Positions 60,049 through 64,000 of a stretch of DNA of 64,000 nucleotides are shown here, piece by piece. The notes beneath the pieces were generated by a model that saw nothing but the letters and a program-made list of their open reading frames with translations, did no database searches and had not been told where the DNA came from. Where the stretch lies: positions 310,001 to 374,000 of the forward strand of contig NZ_VDYZ01000001.1 of NCBI RefSeq assembly GCF_007673095.1, in the 5' to 3' direction. Each line of letters begins with the position of its first letter. Positions within the stretch are counted from its first letter, which is position 1. A program made the position numbers and the translations under genes. Origin of the DNA: Corynebacterium glyciniphilum AJ 3170 (lineage in GTDB: Bacteria; Actinomycetota; Actinomycetes; Mycobacteriales; Mycobacteriaceae).

Positions 60049-61748
60049 CTGCCGCCTGGTGTCCTGTTTCCGGCTCTGCCCAGCGCCTCTCCGACGCGCT
60101 TGCCGCTGTGGATGCAGCCGCCGAGGAACGTGCCCTCCAGCGCGTTCTTCCCGTGCATGCCGCCACCGCCGAAACCGGCTACCTCACCGGCAGCGTACAG
60201 CCCCGGGAGGACGGTGCCGTCCGACCGCAGACACCTGCCTGACAGGTCAGTCTGGATCCCTCCGAGGGTCTTACGTGTCACCATCCGCAGTCGCACAGCG
60301 ATCAGCGGACCGTGGGCCGGGTCGAGGATCTTGTGCGGTTTCGCGGCCCGCACGATCTTGTCGCCGAGGAACTGACGTGCCGTCCCCAGATAGTTGACCT
60401 GGGCGTCCTTCGAGAATTTGTTGTCGAGCTGACTGTCGCGGTCCTCGATCTGCCCGCGGAGTTCCGCTGCGTCGATCACCGGTGCGGAGTCGTCCGTCAG
60501 GTTGTTCATCCCCTCCACGAGCGACTCCAGGTCGTCGGCGATGACCCAGTCCTCGCCGTGGTCCATGAAGTTACGTACCGCGACGTGCGTTCCTGGGCCG
60601 ACCTTGCCGAGCAGCTTGCGCAGGGACTTGTCGGTGAGGTCAGGGTTCTGCTCGGACCCGGAGAAGATGAACTCCTTGTCGGCGATGGTCTGGTCGAGGA
60701 CGAACCAGCTGTAGCCGTGTCCGGTGCGTCCGATGTGCTCCAGTGAGGCGAGGTTGTCGGAGCCGGGGAAGATGTTGGTGGGCAGTCGTTGCCCCGCCGC
60801 ATCGAACCACAGGGTGCTGGGGCCAGGGATGATGCGGATCCCGTGATCGGGCCAGATCGGGTCCCAGTTGGCCATTCCCTCGGTGTAGTGCCACATCCGG
60901 TCGGTGTTGACCGTCGTCGCACCGGCGGCGGTCGAAATGCCGATCATCCGTCCGTCGACGTGCGCCGGCACCCCTGCCACCAGGTCAGTGGGACACTCCC
61001 CCCACCGCTCTGTCGGCCACGAACGACGCACCAGGTCGAGGTTGCCTCCGATACCACCCGAGGTGACAGCCACCGCCGCGCCGCGGTACTCGAAGGTGTC
61101 CACCACATCGCGCGATGAGGCGACACCCCGCCCCAGGTCATCGCAGGGGGCCAGAATGCTCCCCCGTACGCCGACCACTGCGCCGTCGTCGACGATCAGT
61201 TCGTCGACCCGGTGGCGGAACGCGAAGCGGACCGTGCCCCGCCGCTCCGCGTCAAGCAGTGGCTCCCGGAAGACACGGACGACCTCCGGCCCGGTACCCC
61301 AGGTCAGGTGGAACCGTGGCACCGAATTCCCGTGCCCGGAAGCGTTCCCGCTGCCCCGTTCCGCCCACCCCACCGTCGGCAGGACGTTGAGCCCGAGGCC
61401 GCGCAGGTAGTCACGTTTCTCCGTCGCTGCGAAGTGGACGTACGCCCGGCCCCACTCCCGTGGCCAACGGTCATTGTCGGACTCGTCGTAGCCTGCAGAG
61501 TTCCGCCAGTCGCGCCAGGCCAGATCCTCGGAATCGTGGATCCCCATGAACTTCTGTTCCGGGCTGCCGACGTAGAAGAGCCCGCCGAGCGACCAGTAGG
61601 CCTGACCTCCGAGATTGGCACGGTTCTCCTGGTCGAGAACGAGCACCTCCCGTCCTGCCTTCTCCGCCTCATAGGCTGCGACGAGGCCGGCGAGGCCGGC
61701 CCCGACGATGATCACGGTGCTGTCTGTACTTCCTCGACTCTCTCCCAT
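60045..61748 (-). CDS. FAD-binding dehydrogenase (KSTD/fumarate-reductase-like)
   Basis: A 567-residue flavoprotein. The N-terminal dinucleotide fold is VIIVGAGLAGLVAAYEAEKA with LVLDQENRANLGGQAYWSL, and the C-terminal FAD contact is LPGLYAAGEVAGFGGGGMHG. The long interior domain (about 200-480) is the 3-ketosteroid-dehydrogenase or fumarate-reductase-like substrate cap. This group of actinobacterial FAD-binding dehydrogenases has no assigned substrate; a steroid is not implied. The ATG at 61748 follows a TAGACT-like box. Its stop overlaps that of gpt. Confidence 0.85.
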   Translation of the reverse strand: MGESRGSTDSTVIIVGAGLAGLVAAYEAEKAGREVLVLDQENRANLGGQAYWSLGGLFYVGSPEQKFMGIHDSEDLAWRDWRNSAGYDESDNDRWPREWGRAYVHFAATEKRDYLRGLGLNVLPTVGWAERGSGNASGHGNSVPRFHLTWGTGPEVVRVFREPLLDAERRGTVRFAFRHRVDELIVDDGAVVGVRGSILAPCDDLGRGVASSRDVVDTFEYRGAAVAVTSGGIGGNLDLVRRSWPTERWGECPTDLVAGVPAHVDGRMIGISTAAGATTVNTDRMWHYTEGMANWDPIWPDHGIRIIPGPSTLWFDAAGQRLPTNIFPGSDNLASLEHIGRTGHGYSWFVLDQTIADKEFIFSGSEQNPDLTDKSLRKLLGKVGPGTHVAVRNFMDHGEDWVIADDLESLVEGMNNLTDDSAPVIDAAELRGQIEDRDSQLDNKFSKDAQVNYLGTARQFLGDKIVRAAKPHKILDPAHGPLIAVRLRMVTRKTLGGIQTDLSGRCLRSDGTVLPGLYAAGEVAGFGGGGMHGKNALEGTFLGGCIHSGKRVGEALGRAGNRTPGGS

Positions 61749-61797
61749 ACAAAAGGAGTCTAGGTGCTACAGACCCGGCGGGCGCACAAGCGAGATA

Positions 61798-61833
61798 TCC
61801 CACACAGCGGACAGTTGCGTTCGTTGTGTGGGA
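61798..61833. promoter_or_regulatory. Inverted repeat upstream of the MHS transporter
   Basis: TCCCACACA (61798-61806) and TGTGTGGGA (61825-61833) form a 9-base inverted repeat with an 18-base centre in the 151-base divergent gap. The size and place fit an operator for a dimeric regulator acting on the transporter or the FAD dehydrogenase. Confidence 0.5.
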
Positions 61834-61899
61834 AGGGTAGTTTTCCACACCGTCCTGCAGACACATCCACGTTCCCGAAGAGAGACTCGCAGCCACGCC

Positions 61900-63276
61900 A
61901 TGACCACACCCCTCACCGATCATTCCGGCCCACCGCCGGAGACCACTACCGCGCAGACGACCGGCAACAAGAAGAGCCGGGTGATCTTCGCTTCGACGAT
62001 CGGCACGACGATCGAGTTCTACGACTTCTACGCCTACGCCACGGCCGCGATCATCGTCTTCCCGCACCTCTTCTTCCCGGAGAACGAGAACTCCACCGTC
62101 GGCCTTCTCGCCTCCCTCGCCACCTTCGGCCTGGCCTTCGTCGCCCGCCCGGTCGGCTCAGTGCTCTTCGGGCACTTCGGCGACCGGGTCGGACGCAAAG
62201 CCACGCTGATCGGCGCCCTGCTGACCATGGGCATCGCCACCTTCATCATCGGCCTGCTCCCGACCTACGAGCAGATCGGCCTGTGGGCACCGGCACTCCT
62301 CGCGCTGATGCGCTTCTGCCAGGGACTCGGACTCGGCGGGGAATGGTCCGGAGCCGCACTCCTGGCCACCGAAAACGCCGAGGAAGGCAAGCGCGCCCGT
62401 GCCGCGATGTGGCCTCAGCTCGGCGCCCCCTTCGGCTTCATCCTGGCCAACGGCCTGTTCCTCATCCTCGTCCTGGGGATGGACCACACCCACGGCGAGC
62501 CCGGCGGCGCGTTCATGACCTGGGGATGGCGGGTGCCGTTCCTGCTGTCCTCGGTGATGGTGATCATCGGGCTCTACGTGCGCTTCAAGCTCGAGGAAAC
62601 CCCGGTCTTCCAGGACACGCTGGACAAGGGCGAGGACGTCAAGGTCCCCACCCTCGAGGTCTTCCGCACCGCCTGGCGCCCGGTCCTGCTCGGCACCTTC
62701 GTGATGGTCTCGACCTACACCCTGTTCTACCTGGTGACGACCTGGTTCCTCTCCTTCGGTATCGGTGACCGCGACGCCGGTGAAGGGCTGGGGATCCCCT
62801 ACAACCACTTCCTCGTCATCCAGCTGATCACCGTGCTGTTCTTCGTCATCGGCATCCCCCTCGCCGGCTACCTGTCCGACACCGTGGGTCGCCGCCGCTA
62901 CCTCACCGTGGTCTCCGTCCTGGTGCTGGCGTACTCCTGTGCCTTCCAGGCGTTCCTCGACCCGGCGACCTCCGGTGAGGTCAAGGCCGGCATCTTCCTC
63001 GGCATCGGCATGTTTCTGATGGGCCTGATTTTCGGCTCCATGTCCGCCGTCCTCCCGGAGATGTTCCCCACCAATGTGCGCTACACCGGCTCCGGAATCT
63101 CCTACAACGTCTCGTCCATCCTCGGTGCGGCCGTCGCGCCGTTCATCGCCGTGGCGCTGGCCACCACCTACGGCCCCTGGGCAGTCGGCGTCTACCTGGC
63201 CGTCGTCGTGCTGATCAGCCTGGTGGCCATCCGTCTGATGCCGGAGACCAGGGACACCGACCTCTACACCGTGTAG
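61900..63276 (+). CDS. MFS transporter, metabolite:H+ symporter (MHS) family
   Basis: A 458-residue protein with twelve membrane helices. The motif FGHFGDRVGRKATLIGA between helices 2 and 3, and RFCQGLGLGGEWSGAALLA, identify the MHS branch of the major facilitator superfamily, whose members carry citrate, 2-oxoglutarate, shikimate, proline/betaine or similar compounds. SDTVGRRRYLTV is the repeat motif in the second half. The start at 61900 gives the usual short N-terminal tail. It is divergent from the FAD dehydrogenase, with an operator-like palindrome between, so the two may share an inducer. The substrate is unknown. Confidence 0.87.
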   Translation: MTTPLTDHSGPPPETTTAQTTGNKKSRVIFASTIGTTIEFYDFYAYATAAIIVFPHLFFPENENSTVGLLASLATFGLAFVARPVGSVLFGHFGDRVGRKATLIGALLTMGIATFIIGLLPTYEQIGLWAPALLALMRFCQGLGLGGEWSGAALLATENAEEGKRARAAMWPQLGAPFGFILANGLFLILVLGMDHTHGEPGGAFMTWGWRVPFLLSSVMVIIGLYVRFKLEETPVFQDTLDKGEDVKVPTLEVFRTAWRPVLLGTFVMVSTYTLFYLVTTWFLSFGIGDRDAGEGLGIPYNHFLVIQLITVLFFVIGIPLAGYLSDTVGRRRYLTVVSVLVLAYSCAFQAFLDPATSGEVKAGIFLGIGMFLMGLIFGSMSAVLPEMFPTNVRYTGSGISYNVSSILGAAVAPFIAVALATTYGPWAVGVYLAVVVLISLVAIRLMPETRDTDLYTV

Positions 63277-63279
63277 ACC

Positions 63280-64000
63280 TCAGAACCGACGGAACACGAA
63301 CTGCTCGCAGTCCAGTGCTCCGGCGCGGGCGAGCGCCTCGTGCAGTGCGAACTGGTAGTTCCACAGCCGTCGGTAGACGGCGTCGAAGCCCGCCGCAGCT
63401 GCGGCACGCTCCCGGGAGTTGAACGCCGAGCGCCACAGTGCCAGCGTGGTCGCGTAGTGCGAACCCATCCGGTTGCGTGCCGTGAGACGGAGGCCCGCCC
63501 GGTTCGCGCGCGAGAGCACGTGCTCGGCGGTGGGGTACTCGACGGCGGGCCACACATAGGCGCGCATCACGTCGAGACTCTCACCGACAGTCTCGTCCGG
63601 CAGGCCGGAATCCGGCACACGCACCACCGACTGGATCACCGCGATCCCGTCGGACGCCAGCATGCGCTCGACGGCCCGGAGGAAGTGGATGGTGCCGTCG
63701 TCGCCGAGGGTCTCCATGCGTTCCACGCTGAAGATCGCGTCGTAGGTACCCGACCACTGCCGGGGTGAGGGGACCGGCCCGCGAATCGTCTGCACACGCA
63801 CGGCACCACCGACGCCGGCATCATGCGCATAGGCCCTGACCCGTTCCGCATGCTCGACGTCCGAGGTCAACACGTCGACATGCGCGCCCCGTTGGGCCGC
63901 CATGACCGGGAGTGCACCACCGGAGGACGGCAGCTCCAGGACCCGGTGGCCCGGGCCGACCTGTGCTTCGTCGAGCATGGCGTTGATGCGGTGGCGTTGC
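63280..64000 (-). CDS. Cyclopropane-fatty-acid-synthase-like methyltransferase (partial)
   Basis: The C-terminal 239 residues of a CFA/mycolic-acid-methyltransferase-like protein; the 5' end lies outside the window. QRHRINAMLDEAQVGPGHRV matches the region before SAM motif I. Motif I itself reads VLELPSSGGALPVMAAQRGA instead of the usual EIGCGWG, so the glycine-rich SAM loop is changed. DAIFSVERMETLGDDG, RMLASDGIAVIQSVV and YVWPAVEYPTAEHVL follow the family order. The C-terminal FDAVYRRLWNYQFALHEALA is typical. It may be a divergent methyltransferase or a member with lost activity. Its stop is three bases from the convergent MHS gene. Confidence 0.75.
   Translation of the reverse strand, partial: QRHRINAMLDEAQVGPGHRVLELPSSGGALPVMAAQRGAHVDVLTSDVEHAERVRAYAHDAGVGGAVRVQTIRGPVPSPRQWSGTYDAIFSVERMETLGDDGTIHFLRAVERMLASDGIAVIQSVVRVPDSGLPDETVGESLDVMRAYVWPAVEYPTAEHVLSRANRAGLRLTARNRMGSHYATTLALWRSAFNSRERAAAAAGFDAVYRRLWNYQFALHEALARAGALDCEQFVFRRF

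Noticed and set aside
1-64000. tRNA, rRNA, CRISPR array, prophage, complete insertion sequence or replication origin
   Set aside because: No cloverleaf-like sequence, repeat-spacer pattern, transposase, integrase or DnaA-box cluster was recognised by eye. A dedicated tRNA or repeat scan was not possible here.

Overview
The window is chromosomal DNA of a high-GC actinobacterium, almost certainly a Corynebacterium. The evidence is mycothiol biosynthesis (mshC), RbpA, the Pup/Dop/PafA/ARC pupylation genes without a 20S proteasome, adjacent but unfused lnt and ppm1, and many start codons sitting 7-8 bases after a TANNNT box, as in leaderless corynebacterial transcripts. A high-GC species of the C. 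variabile/C. nuruki type would fit, but the species is a guess.

0-14 kb: the end of uppP, then mshC with a coupled small gene, a divergent thioesterase/HAD phosphatase pair, hisE-hisG, aspA, a DUF1266 protein and a sirtuin. A minus-strand operon follows: two tandem FAD-linked oxidases that share near-identical DNA blocks, then a RecB-like nuclease. A DUF255 thioredoxin-domain protein lies divergently.

13.7-30.6 kb: a conserved plus-strand block. trmI is followed by arc-dop-pup-pafA-pafB-pafC (pupylation and the WYL regulators PafBC), two tandem tatA genes, tatC, a HelY helicase, pepQ, a DprE2-like reductase, fxsA, lnt and ppm1. Pupylation ligase, deamidase and unfoldase are all present. Proteasome subunits are absent, and pup and pafA are only 11 bases apart.

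30.6-35.4 kb: a DUF222/HNH gene lies between ppm1 and rbpA. rbpA has a SigH-type promoter and a clear terminator. Next come a small zinc-finger protein, a YceI protein, a small membrane protein and mgtE. 35.4-36.4 kb is a gene-poor, AT-richer stretch with a 31-base palindrome and an orphan lipoprotein.

36.5-48.7 kb: accessory metabolism. It holds DinB-like and DUF952 proteins, RidA beside a class-V aminotransferase and a thiamine-binding protein, a frameshifted LigD-type Pol-PE gene, a 2OG-Fe(II) oxygenase, a thioesterase-methyltransferase pair, a LuxR-type HTH remnant, a MetX-like hydrolase, a lipoprotein penicillin-binding protein and two tandem META-domain proteins.

48.7-64 kb: a Cof-type HAD phosphatase; a MocR regulator whose start codon overlaps that of a divergent EamA exporter coupled to alaT; a GlxA-type regulator divergent from a DUF1348/DJ-1 pair; pyridoxal kinase; a FUSC protein; a BCCT transporter; gpt; an FAD dehydrogenase; an MHS-family transporter; and a CFA-synthase-like methyltransferase cut by the window end.

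No tRNA, rRNA, CRISPR array, complete insertion sequence or prophage was recognised. The most notable features are the proteasome-less pupylation locus, the duplicated tatA with a changed hinge, the overlapping divergent start codons at 50.95 kb, the LuxR remnant and the ligD frameshift.
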